A stretch of 64,000 nucleotides of DNA, taken from Clitopilus passeckerianus. Its lineage: Eukaryota > Basidiomycota > Agaricomycetes > Agaricales > Entolomataceae. Both the position numbers and the translations under genes were made by a program. Positions 44,002 to 55,436 of the stretch are shown piece by piece. Below the pieces are notes generated by a model, which saw only the letters and a list, made by a program, of their open reading frames with translations, was not told where the DNA came from and searched no databases. The stretch lies in NCBI GenBank assembly GCA_944990035.1, contig CALYLX010000034.1, forward strand, positions 186,001-250,000. Reading direction: 5' to 3'. Every line of letters starts with the position of its first letter. Position 1 is the stretch's first letter.

Positions 44002-44511
44002 GGGTTGTTCAAAGTTTGCCATTCTCGATCCCATTCTTGATCCCATTATGGCTGATTTGGCGCTAAATTTGCCAAAATGGACGTGAGAATGAGTATCCAA
44101 ATGGAGTCATGATGGACAACTTTCAAACCCCCCTCCGGAAAAGTGGCCGTAATCGGATCAGAATGGGATGAGGCCAATTTCCCATTCTAAGCTTGCGGCA
44201 TGATGACGTTTGATATATTTAATAGTCCGCAGCGTTTTCCCATCGGAACCGGCTAATTGGTGTGATCTCTCACTTCGGGATTTCAATATATTTGTAATTC
44301 TATCAATTCTCCACACAGCCATGCCGAAAATGAGAACCACAATGAAACCCCAAATTGGCCATTCGGATCAAAAGGAGCCCCCTACCGTCATTCCGGCGAG
44401 AATGACCATTTTCGGATTTCATTCTCATCCCATTCTATATCCCGGAATGAAACCAGAATGGGATCAGAATGAGACCGAGAATGAGACCAAAATGGAAACT
44501 TTGAAATACCC
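44002..44511. mobile_element. MITE-like non-autonomous element (510 bp)
   Basis: Inverted ends: left GGGTTGTTCAAAGTTTGCCA, right (reverse complement) GGGTATTTCAAAGTTTCCA. TA on both sides (44000-44001 and 44512-44513) is compatible with a TA target duplication. Inside both arms the words ATTCTC, GATCCCATTC and GAATGAGACC recur many times in opposite orientation, so the ends can fold on themselves. No coding sequence. The ends differ from those of the TA element at 4109-9537. Confidence 0.7.
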
Positions 44512-44513
44512 TA

Positions 44514-44928
44514 ACGATCGCAAGTGTTACACCATCGGGTTATCGACCACTGCCGCGGCTGAATACGGATACTCTCGGTGCTATTCTTGCTCCCACTCAT
44601 GCATCGCCGTCATGGAAAGCTTGCGTGGAGGAAGGGGTGATGAGCGTCGGTCAGTTAGCCTCAGACAAGAAATAATAACGATAACAAAGCTGTCTATCCG
44701 TTTAGGAATACACGATTAATACATAGATATCAAGCGAGCAACGGGCGATAGCAAGGTTACGACGAATGCAAAATAAAACATGGTAACACAGAGAGCGAGA
44801 ATTTTGTTCTCTCCTCAAAAATATGTGTCATGCAATAAGAAAAATGGTATGCAACAGAATAATAGAACCGTGTCCCAGAATGAAAATACGAGGAGGAAGT
44901 AATTCCACGGTAGCCATTATGGCCGGCT
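44514..44928. other. Spacer downstream of the zinc-finger/coiled-coil gene
   Basis: About 400 bases between the MITE and the stop codon of the next gene. No feature recognised. Confidence 0.5.
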
Positions 44929-47900
44929 TTAGCTCAATACAAACCCGCAGAACCTGCTGCTCTTCAGCTGTTGCTTCAGCTCTGCAACCTGCGCAGCACT
45001 GAGCTTTTCGAGGTCTTCGCAGGATTTAGGATGCGCAGTCTGGTAGTGACCTGCAAGGTCAGGCCAACCAGCGTTCTTTGGGAAGGTGACGGGAGGGGTC
45101 GTCGGCGATTGATGGTCCCTTGAGCTTGGTTGCCTGGAGGAAGGAAAGAAGGCGTCAGAACCATTCACGGGAAACATACGAGAAAAGAGCAGAAACGTAC
45201 TTGCAAACTCGACAATGATATTTCTCATTTATCGTCTCGTAAAGCAAGTCGAGGTGCTTGATACCAAGTTTGTTCTTCGAGGTTGGGCTCGGACCGTTTC
45301 CATCGGTCGGCGAGATAGGAGAGCTTTTCTGTTGCCCATTGACGTTGAGTGACGTCGTCAACGGTTTGCGAAAGGGAAACGCTACTTTAGCTTTTGAGGA
45401 TCCCTGACTATCGCCAGCACTTCCTGCAGAACTAGGTCGAGTTTCTCTTGGGGACTGTGCTGAAGAGGATGACGATGCCCAGTGATGAGTAGGTGCTGTG
45501 GGATATGGTCTCCAACAGGTCGGCCTTGCATCGGTATTTGGGTTGGGCGAGGGTCTCGATCCGTTCGGTGAGTTAACGATAGGTTTGCGGTCGACGGGAG
45601 AGGGATGTTGCAAAGGCGGCAAGCTGCTCGGAATAACATTGCTCCAGCTACCACGGTGGTCAACAGTTCTTGATGGATTCGAATTCGTGGCTGCTGGTAC
45701 CCTCGGTGACGGCGATGACGAAGGCTGCCTTGCCGAATTCCTATCTGCTCGATCATGATCCTCGCTGATAGGCTCAACCTTCACCCTCTGCCTCGCTCTC
45801 TCCTCTCCGGGATGGGTGTTCGCTCTCTGATGCTGAGAACCCGACCCAGAGAACCTGTCCCAACCCGCCTCCTGCTCAAACTCTTCCCTGCCTCTCTTTC
45901 TCGCCGTCATGTCGCTGACACCTGCTCCATCTCCGCCACGATAATCTGACGCCCGAATCGGCGAAGAGAACCTCGTGAGACGAGCTCTCGGTGATGAAGA
46001 GGGATTTACGAGGGACCTATTATGCTGCTGCTGTGAAGGCGTCCTGGACCGAACGTCTGAAGGGGAAGACGTTGCCGATGATGAAGAACTCGGCTTGGCT
46101 TGAGAGACCTGTGATGGTGGTGGCAGAGGTGGTGTGCCTGTCCCATTCGGCCTCGCAACCCTCGGAGTAGCAGGCCGCGACCTCGAACCGGAACCCCTCC
46201 TCTTCCATCCCTGTTCAACGAATGGACTGGGTTCGGTGAATGCCTGGGCAGGCTGAACAGGTCTACTGGTGGTACTCCTCCCTCTACCGCCAAGCCCGCT
46301 GCCAGGTCGTTCAATCGACTTCGATCTGAATGAAGGAGCCGGTGAAGAGGGTGTCAAAGGTCTTGCACCCGTGTTTGCCATTTCCGTATCCCTTGAAACA
46401 TCAGAGCCTTCACCACGCCTGCCTAATGTTCCCTGGATGAGCGTAGGCGACGCAGGCCTTGACAGTGACTTGGGTGTATGCGCGACTGTCGAATGGGGAT
46501 GCGGCTGAGACGGCTGAACAAGAGCTGTCAAAGGGCTAGCGCTAGTGCTTGAAGACGCGTGGTCTGCATGAGGCCCATGTCGCCCCTGATCACCATTAAT
46601 AGGCATTAATGACGAGAACCTTGTTTCAACGTCGGTCGGAGGCAGAGACCCTGGAGACCCTGGAGGCACGTTTTCATCCCGATCGATATCCATATTCTGG
46701 TCGTCGGTCGTAGGTCCCGAAGGGGCATTCTGCAAAGCCGTGGATGGGCCAGGCGATGTCCTTGTGCTTGACGTGCGTGTGCCATGTCCAGACGAGGCTG
46801 GCACTGGGGAGGAGGATGTAGGACGAACTGTTATAGGCGAGGTGGTCCTCGACTCGACCTACGTTTAACTGTGAGTTAAAACGCTGGAAAAGTGGCTATA
46901 TGCGCGCCATACCTCTCGAGAACGCATCCCTTTTTCAAGGATGTCCTTCATCTTGATCTCCATCTCGCGCTGCAACTGCTCCTTCATTTTCGCTACCTCG
47001 AGTTGGAACTGGGAATGGCCTTCTTGCGCTGGCGACTCGGGCTCCCCCTTCGGCTGGGGCTGATCGACCTTAGGTCGAAATTCAATCTGGCCTCCCGCAA
47101 GTCTGAAGCCCTCGTCAACATCGTCATATTCCTCCTCAGTCAGACGTCTGACGGTATTCGGCAGGTTGGCGTGACCCTCCTTCAACTTCTCATTCTCCAT
47201 CCTCGACCGATCCAACTCATTCCTCAACCTCTCAACCTCTTTTCGCATATTGTCCATCTCCACCTCCTTATCCCGCGCAGTATTCTTCGTGAGGTTCCCA
47301 TAATGCGCCAACTCATCCCGGAACCTGTTCCTCTCGTCCTTATATCGATCGCACTTGTCGCCGACCCTCCTCAATTCCTCCCCCAGTCGATTAATCTCCT
47401 CGCGGCCCCGGTTTCTCTCATCGCGAAGTCGAGAGACATCATGTTCAAGGCCCCGGATACGTTCGTCGAACTCTCCGACCATCCTTCCCATCTCGCGTTG
47501 AACATTCGTCACGGTTTCCAGCCAGGCCTGCTCGAATATAGGACGGACAGGAGCAAGTGCCTGCGCAGCTGAATGCTGAATGAGAGTCTGTGCCAGGCCC
47601 AAGTTCGAGGTACCATTCGCATGTTCAGGAGGAGTATGGGAATCCGGGCGGGCAGAAGGTTGGCCTCCAGCAGTAGCAGGAGCGCCACTAGTGATAATAG
47701 GTGCAGGTTTACTGCCCGCCGTTGCTGGGGAAGTTAATGCAGGCGGAGGCAGCGCTACCGGCGGAAGAGCCCCAGCAGAAGCTAGCGACAATCTCTTTAG
47801 CTCCTGCTGTCGTAGAAGGGCCATGTGGTGCTGCTGGTGCTGCTGCTGCTGTTGAATCTGTCTGAGCAGTTCGGGTGTAGGGTGGTTGATCGAAGGTCCG

Positions 47901-48625
47901 GGCTGATGAGGCTGGTGGTGAGGATGGGATCGAGGAAGTTGGTGGTGGCCTTGAGGTTGGGGAGGCTGAACGATGGTAGTCTGTGGTCCTGATTGATGGC
48001 GAGTGTCACGATGGACGACGTTAGGCTCGCTCTGAGTACGCGTTTGGCCTGAGGGCCGGGATTCTGAGGGTGTTGCAGGCTCGGGAACTTGGGCAGGGGA
48101 AGAATTGTACGAAAAGTGGGTTTGCTAGGTGATGATCGCGTCAATATTCAAAGGAAACGAACGAAGAAAGGATGATATTTACCTGGGTAGGCGAAGAGGG
48201 ACGATGTTGTTGATTCTGAGGGTATCTCCTTTGTTCGTGTCCATGAGACAAAGAAGCCATTGGTGATTGGACGGAGCCGTTCATCTGACTCGGCCTATGT
48301 CCATTCTCTTGAACGGGCGTTTGTTGGTGAGAAACATGATTCATTGCTGCTGCCACAGAGCTTGGAAGTCTGCCAGACGTTGGTTGTTGCGACTGCAACG
48401 GTTCAATGAACTTCTGAATTGCGCCATCAGTGTCAGAAATGGCGCAGCCTTCAAGACGCGTATACTCACTCCCAGAATATGCGGTGGTACTTCTTGAATT
48501 CTTCTCTGGCCTGACCTCAGGTTCTGCTCAGGCGAACGCGTATCTGACTGGTGATTCATCTCAGTCAAAGGGGGGCTGGGATAAACAGGTTGGTGTTGTT
48601 GATTCGGTTGCTGAGGCCCGCTCAT
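44929..48625 (-). CDS. Large Pro/Ser/Gln-rich coiled-coil protein with C-terminal zinc-finger-like motif
   Basis: Start ATG 48623-48625 (MSGPQQPNQQHQPVYPSPPL), stop TAA 44929-44931; roughly 1,000 aa in several exons. The N-terminal third is rich in Gln, His, Pro and Ser, including a run of Gln (about 47855-47830). A predicted coiled coil of Arg/Glu/Asp heptads (FDERIRGLEHDVSRLRDERN and onwards) covers about 47480-47170. Then a very long disordered Ser/Pro region with a basic patch (TARKRGREEFEQEA). The last exons join YHCRVCKQ to FPKNAGWPDLAGHYQTAHPKSC, that is C-x2-C ... H-x4-H, compatible with a single zinc finger. No lesion seen. The composition suggests a nuclear, regulatory or scaffold role, but I do not recognise the family. 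Confidence 0.75.
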
Positions 48626-50437
48626 AGTTACAGTTGTTCGTCGTCAGTCTCGTCGTCGTCGTCGTCGTAAAAGCCAGTCTTTTGTGGCGCATATAAAGCA
48701 AAGAGCCAAGCAGAGGGAGCGGGGCGATAAACGAAAAGTGGAATTCCTTCCGCTTCCCGAGTTCTTTTATATCGTCGGCAAGCAAAATGTGATCGGCTAC
48801 TTTTGAGTTTTCTCGGAACTTACCCCATTTAGGCATTTCCCCGCCGTTTAGTCCTGGACAATGCCACGATGCTAAAACTCGCGGCCACCGCGTTTCGTAA
48901 ATTTATTGGGGACACGCCTTGAACATGCTTTTAAAAATGCAAGCGTTAAACTGCATCGGGCCACGTTTTTCTGCCAGCCAAGAAATTTTAGGCGTTCACA
49001 TACGTAACGTGGCAGTCCATGGTCCTTTGAACCCTCGAGAGCGTCCCCATGAGGTTGACAGCGGCTACAGACTGGATAACCCCGCATTCAATCTCGCATA
49101 TTCGCGAAAGCTCTCGGAGGCAAAAGATAACGAGATAACGATAAGACGTCTTCGTCATGACAAGTGACATGACAAAATATAAACCGAGGTTATCTCCGTG
49201 CCCAGGGCTCTGAATCGAACACCCATCATAGAGATAACGGAGTTTGCCAGACCATAAATAGTCTTGGGTACTGAATTCTCTCACTCTTCGCACAGATACG
49301 TCGCTGGCGAGCTGTTGATAGTGCATGATATGTCCAGTCCGTGACCCTCAGCTGATTTTGCGGGCGGTTCTGTGAACTAGCTTCTTTTGGGGACGTCCGT
49401 ATTTTCTGTTCGTCCTAGAGATAAAGTGGGAAGGTCCACGAGGGTTCATACTGAGGCCAAGACGCGTATCATCATGGGAGCATCATCAACGAAGAATCCC
49501 CGCGTTGCCAACGATAACTGAATTTTCACGGGGGTCGATGGCGCCAGGAACACTCGTGATGTTGGTCGTGTGTCCATGATACATACCATTCCCAGATTCG
49601 TCGCCTTTGTGTGAGGAAGGCCTTATGGTCTCTTATGATTCATGGACTGAAAGTCACCGATAGGTCATAGGTAACCGGAAAGTTTGGTCCCGGGTCTTCT
49701 TATCTACTCAGTCAATTTCGGTGGTCGTCTGATGATTTGTGGTGCGGTAATTAAGAGTAATTTGGGCGGCGTTGAAGGATGATGACCTCATACGTATCTC
49801 TCTGCAGGAAATGTGCTAGCAATAGCCACGATAGTGAAGGGTCGAGGATATCTGGTTCCGACTTGAACCCCATATAGTTGTATCTGTTATCAGGCGGATA
49901 ACCCGCAAACAGGAAACTCGCAGGCATTCAAGCTATATTCAAGGAAGACGTTGCTGTCGGGATCTCGCAGAAGCCCTAAACGCTTCAAACCATGATCAAA
50001 CTTGCTTTTAAGCATGGGGCCTGGGTTAAGGACGAGGTCGACCTTCGAAAAAGCAGCATCTAGAAGAGTCTTCGGGTGCTGCGAGGCTGCATTGAATCCC
50101 TTGCCTTGACAACTTCATCTATAATGGTGCAGGTAACATTGGATGACATGAGCATCATCGAGTCCGGCTACTGAGAATGCATAGAGATGCGCACCCGGTG
50201 ATAGTGGGTGTTTCAACTGTGAACAATAACGCCTACTCGTAGTATTAAAACCATGACTTCGGTTCGACGACGTTGAGGAATGAGCTCTGCGTCGTTCCGG
50301 ATCGCGTCTCACCCAAACCAACTTGCTTTTGTATGAGGTATGAGTGTGCAGCCAGAACGATGCGGGTGCAACTTGAACACGATGGGTATCTAACAACAGG
50401 ATAACGCCCCACAAGCTCGCAGACCCAAGCCTGTCCC
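48626..50437. other. Intergenic stretch without a recognisable gene
   Basis: About 1.8 kb. Short open frames on both strands lack domain signals and splice-compatible continuation. It includes the promoter of the coiled-coil gene at its left. Nothing else supportable. Confidence 0.5.
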
Positions 50438-51731
50438 CTACTCTTGTGCTACTGTCATATTATGCTCCTGTATAGCTGTAGTTAAGAACTCCGTAGCCTG
50501 TGCCAGACTCTCCACACCAAAGTTGGGCCCAAAAAAGTCAGGCCCATATTTTACTTCGATGATGGCCTTTTTGAGCCACGGTGCATCTAAAACATTGTCA
50601 CAGAAGCTTTCGATGAACTCTTCGTCGTATCTTGTAAGCTCGGCTTTAATCCACCCAATGTTAACAACAAGCTTCTCAAGTTGGTTGGGTGTAGGTAATG
50701 TGCGAATTAATTCGATCACATATGGGACCGAAATTTCTGGATATGGAATCTCTGTCTATTCTATCTCCAGGTGTTTGAGTTTTTTTTAATAGGGAGAGAT
50801 CGGGTTCTGAAAGCGAGAAGTGTCAAGCTAGCCTTCCACTGAAATTCATATGAGATGGAGACGCACCATTGAAGCAACTTGGTTTTACAACCAGGTTCTC
50901 TAAAGTATTCGATGCTTCTTCGGCAAGTTCTTGGATGCCATACTCGTCTACAAACATCGTATTATTGCAAATCATACTCAGAATTCTGAGCTTGCAGGGA
51001 GAAAATAGTCCTCCAAGCCCTGATTTGTCTGGGAATAAAGCATAGCCCAATCTGACCAAGTCTTCCCCATCGTTCAGTGTAATTCGGCAGTTTTGGAGGG
51101 ACGGGATCAATTGAAGGGCCGGTGCGCGGCTCGACATGGATTTCTCCGCATCTACCTTGAAGGAGAAATTGATGCCCTCAAGGATGACGAGTTGTGTGCA
51201 TAAGCGCAGTGCATTTATGGGGAAATCCTCCATCCAGTCGATTGTGATGTGAACGAGTGACTTTTGGCTGAGGAGCGCGGAAATCGCCTTCCGTAGCACG
51301 AACGTTTTTAAAGAGTTCCAACTACAGCTACCTTCGTTAGTGGTAACTGTAAGGTGTTTGATACCAAAGATCATCCCCAGGACGCTCGCAGAAAACTCTT
51401 CTGCCTCCGGACTCTTGGCCCGCGCATTCATCAACTCTAATGTTAATCCTTTGATGTGACGTCCAATGGAAGGTGTTGCTGTCAGGATATCGTGAAAAAG
51501 TTCTAAATGTCCCATTATATCCACAGAGTCGTCGTAGCGGTCGGGATCTGAGTTAAGAACGAGGTACACCTCTGAGAAGAGGTGGTGCTGGACGAGCGTT
51601 CGGGTATTGTGAGAGGTGGCATTGAATGCTCGAAGAGTGACCATATCTCCAGCTTTGATGACCTCGTTTATGACACTGTGGACAACATCGAATGGTATGA
51701 AAATCCCTGGGTCTTGCTGCTGAGAAAACAT
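50438..51731 (-). pseudogene. F-box gene, broken (cluster member 1)
   Basis: Two-exon F-box gene paralogous to 51979-53258. Exon 1 (51731-50867) is open: MFSQQQDPGIFIPFDVVHSV, TLRAFNATSHNTRTLVQHHLF, and leucine-rich segments. The donor GTGCGT and the acceptor before 50806 match the paralog's intron phase. Exon 2 has two lesions: a run of eight A on minus (T8 at 50780-50787) where seven would keep frame, and a TAG at 50756-50758 where the paralog has CAG (Gln). After these the frame is open again to TAG 50438-50440 (IPYPEISVPYVIELIRTLP ... HNMTVAQE). The homopolymer shift could be a sequencing error; the TAG is independent evidence for loss of the C-terminal third. Confidence 0.8.
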
Positions 51732-51978
51732 AACGATGTCGATGGATAATGAACGTCAACAACAAGAAGCCCCTAATATTGCACCAATTCATATTAATCA
51801 AACTTCGAGGCGATCGCCGATGATCATAAAATTTGGGTCACCTAGTGAAATACCAATTTCCTGTAACTTTGAGAGGAGTCTGCTCAACCAGAATAATGTA
51901 TATGATTAACATCTAGGTGACACGCATTTTACGATCACACAACGGTAAACAGGCCTGGAGCTGCAGGGTTCATAAACC

Positions 51979-53258
51979 CTACTCTCGTACCACTGACATA
52001 TTATGCTTCCGCGTAGTTGCATCCAGTGAATCTAGCAAGTTCCGTGCAGGGCTCCCTGCCTGTTGACTTGCTCTTAAATCCGCCTTGATCCTGCACCTTC
52101 TAAGGCTCGGCGCGTCTACAACGCGTGCACAGAACTGTTCGATAAACTGCCCGTCCCGTCCGTCGTGGCCGCTTTTCGTGTGACCCAGATGAATGACAAA
52201 TTCTTCAAGTTGGTTCTGTAGAGGCAGGGTCTGGATTAACTCGATCACATACGGAACAGAATACTCTGGGTATGGAGGATCGATCTGGTGTATATCGAGA
52301 TATTTGAGTTTAGTGAATTGGGAGAGATCAACGCCTTCACGGAACAAACCATTTCGAGTCATGATCTTATCGGGGAAACTTTAAGAACATCCGCACCTTC
52401 AAAGTAGCCAGGATCTAGCTCCAGGCTTTGTAGGGTTTCCGAGGCTTCATCGACAATTTCTCTAATGCCAGTGTTGCCTCCATTGGTCGCGTCATCGCAA
52501 AAGATGCTGAATGTTTTAAGCTGGCGAGCTGAGAATATTCCTCCGCGCCCCCCAGGGCCTGGAAATATGACGGAGCAGAGATTACGCACATCCGATGCAC
52601 CCCAGGCTTCGATTCGGCAGGTACAGAGGGACGTGAGCGGCTGAGGTGGGTCTGTTGCGGGTACGGATTCCTCGACATTCTCGTCAAAATTGGACATGTA
52701 GATTTCAATGATGTTGAGTTGCGAGCATACGCGCAGCACATTGACAGGAAAGCCATCTATTCCCTCGATTCTAACGTGGATCAGTGACTCTTGGCTGAGA
52801 AGCCTGTAAATGGCCTCTCGGATCTCCAACGTTTCTAAGCTGTCCCACCCGCAGCTCATATCTTTTGAGCAAATGGTGAGGTGTTTGACTCTAGAGATGT
52901 TTTGCAGGACGCTCGTAGCCACCATTTCTGCCTCTTGATTTTCATCGGGAGGAACGGTGATCTCCAAGGTTAACTTCTCAACGTGATGTCCGATGGCAGG
53001 TGTAGCCGTGATGATGTCATGAAGAAGCCGTAAACGTAGCATCTGGTCGTCGTAGTCATCATCTGCATCCGGATCCGGATTGAGGGCAAGATCCACTTCT
53101 GCGAAGAGGTGTTTCTGTACGAGCGTTCGGGTGTTGCGAGAGGTGGCATTGAACGCTCGAAGAGTCGGTGAATCCTTTGCTTTGATGACTTGGTTTATGA
53201 TGCTGTGGACAACATCAAACGGTATGATGAGCTTTGAGTCGAGTGTTCGGGAGTCCAT
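51979..53258 (-). CDS. F-box protein (cluster member 2)
   Basis: Intact two-exon gene: exon 1 53258-52397, exon 2 52334-51979, intron GTGCGG...GAAG. Start ATG 53256-53258 (MDSRTLDSKLIIPFDVVHSI). The F-box helix TLRAFNATSRNTRTLVQKHLF is followed by leucine-rich solenoid segments (HLTICSKDMSCGWDSLETLE, FSARQLKTFSIFCDD) and a C-terminal block shared with member 1 (YPEYSVPYVIELIQTLPLQN ... HNMSVVRE). Presumably an SCF substrate receptor. Same strand, spacing and intron phase as its neighbours, so the cluster arose by tandem duplication. Confidence 0.87.
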
Positions 53259-53443
53259 AAGCTGCCGTTGAATGGTAGTGGACGTCTGAAGGCAAGAGCT
53301 GAAAACAACAACTGGCAACCATCAAACTCGGTTGATCTGCAAGCCCAAGCGCCAATCGAGCGCAATGTGCGGCCAAAATCACGAAATGTCTGGTTGTTGA
53401 AAATTTGGGTAGTAATAATGTACATGGGGTACCTAACTTCAAG

Positions 53444-54708
53444 CTAATCAAGGTCCGTGATAATCCGAACACGTAGGGCCTCGAGATCCATTTCAACATT
53501 ACGATCATATATCGTCGTATTGCGCCTTTGTACCAAATCCTTCACATGCGTAATGAGAATAGTACCGACGTCGGATTCGAAGCTGAAAGTATATAACTCG
53601 ATCAAGCAAGCATCATACTTTCCTTTAGCAGTGAGTTCGGCATTCAGAAGTGCCAATTCGTTGCCACACGAGCCATCCAGTCCGAACTGTAAAAGGAGGA
53701 ATTTCAATTGGCATGATGCAGGTAAAGTCTCCAGGACACGAAGGAGCCAGGGGATGGTGTCGAGCGGAGCTCCTTGAGGACCAAGGCGTAAGACCACGAG
53801 GTTGGTAGCTCGCGACAAATCGAGTGATTCTAAAACGCGAGGGCTTAGCTTTTTGAGCTGAGAAACGAAAGAAAGGTAGATCATATACCGGCGTTATCCG
53901 CCAAGGCTGTAAACAGACTAAACGTTTCCAGACACGGGGTCGAGCCGTCCAAGAGTTTCTGAACAGTCAAAATATCCAAGCATTCGTGGTGGCCGCCGGT
54001 GCCCACTTGTAAGTTTTCGAGGCCGAGAAGGGGATACTGAAGCAGTGCTCGGGCAAGGATGTCGAAATCACGCCGAGTCTCTCCTATGAGCCGGCAAGAC
54101 TTGAGTGATGCCTCCTTGCGGCCATCGGAGACACTCGCGTCATTATGGGGAGGCTCTTCTTGATCATCGGGGCTCTGCAAATGCAGGTCAATGTCCCGGA
54201 CTCCCTTGCAACATGTGCGTAGAACACCAATCGGAAAATCCATGATTCCATGAACATCCAAGCGAAATAAACTGTTCAGGCGCAGGAGAGCACTAATCGC
54301 TTTCCACAGGCCAGGATCAGGCACTTTCCAGGCTGGAATCCGCATCCACAGGCGTCCTTCCCATGTCTCTACACCTTCCAGAGTGAGCTGCTCGACGTTA
54401 GGCATCATTTCTAGAACAACTCGGCATGTCGGAGCTACTCCTGGATTACCTCCCTGAAAGCCAAGAACCAGCTGCTTAACGAGATGGCCGGCTATGGGCG
54501 ATTTGGTGAAGATCTCGCGCAGGCTTTGCAGCCTCCCCATCTGATCTGGGTCTGGGTTTATGACGATGTTGATGCAGTTGAACAGGTGTTTCTGCGCGAT
54601 AAGTCGAAATTGCCGTGAAGTAGCATTACAGGACTGAAGAGTGGCCATGTCATAGGGATGGCCTGCATGATTGACAACCAAATGAATGATTTCTGGGGGA
54701 ACTTCCAT
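53444..54708 (-). CDS. F-box protein (cluster member 3)
   Basis: Two exons: 54708-53889 and 53829-53444; the acceptor GTTTTAG before AATCACTCG gives the same split codon phase (g|aa) as in members 1 and 4. Start ATG 54706-54708 (MEVPPEIIHLVVNHAG), then TLQSCNATSRQFRLIAQKHLF as F-box core. Leucine-rich stretches follow, ending RVRIITDLD with TAG 53444-53446. More diverged from members 1 and 2 than those are from each other. Open frame throughout. Confidence 0.85.
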
Positions 54709-55436
54709 CCGAAGACCGAACTTGGGGCTTGAAGCAGTGTCGTATTCCCTGAGCCGGATGTGGTTGACCCAAAGGAGGATGCACAAGTAGGCCAGCTGAC
54801 ACGCACGGAAGTATCCGAACTCAAGCGCCCATCAAGCACACTGATTGAATAATTTCACAGTTGACTCGACGATTCGTTCTAAATGTGAATTCCAATAAGG
54901 GACACGCGAAATATAAACCAATCAGGATACGTGGCAATCCGAACCCGGGGGGAACACGTGCCAGTGGTAGGTCGACCGTCGTACCGTTGTGTTTCTGCAG
55001 ATAACTAGTTTCTCATACAAGCATAATCTAGTGATTCAAGAAAAAATTCTAGGAGAAAGAGGTCGGTGGACACCGTAATTTGTCGCCGATTTTACTAGGC
55101 AGGAACTATATGGAACCAACTTTCGCCCTCAAAATGACCTCTCATAGCCGTATGTTTGAAAAACTGACCGACGATTTGATTCGACGAGAAGGGAGGAGTC
55201 GAGTTGAGGAAATTGATTGTCACGGTAGTTTTACCAAATCCGGGCCCGGAAAGCTCTCTATCCAGGTCGGCGAGGCAATCATCTTGCATAGTAATTCCGC
55301 CAATGTTAAGGACCAATCCTCGCAGTAGAAGAGATGATACACATGTTTATAACAGTGCTATATCAAAATCATAGATCTGTATCAATGCGATAGATTAGGG
55401 GTAAGTTACATTGAGTAAGTGACGAAATCGGATTCC
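54709..55436. other. Spacer within the F-box cluster
   Basis: About 730 bases between members 3 and 4. A short open frame (55080-55328, +) has no family resemblance and is not called. Nothing else seen. Confidence 0.5.

Noticed and set aside
46892..47572. Leu/Ile-rich plus-strand frame opposite the coiled coil
   Set aside because: Antisense of Arg/Glu/Asp heptads; the minus strand has the consistent gene structure.
55080..55328. Short open frame between F-box genes
   Set aside because: 82 codons, no family resemblance, no splice-compatible continuation.
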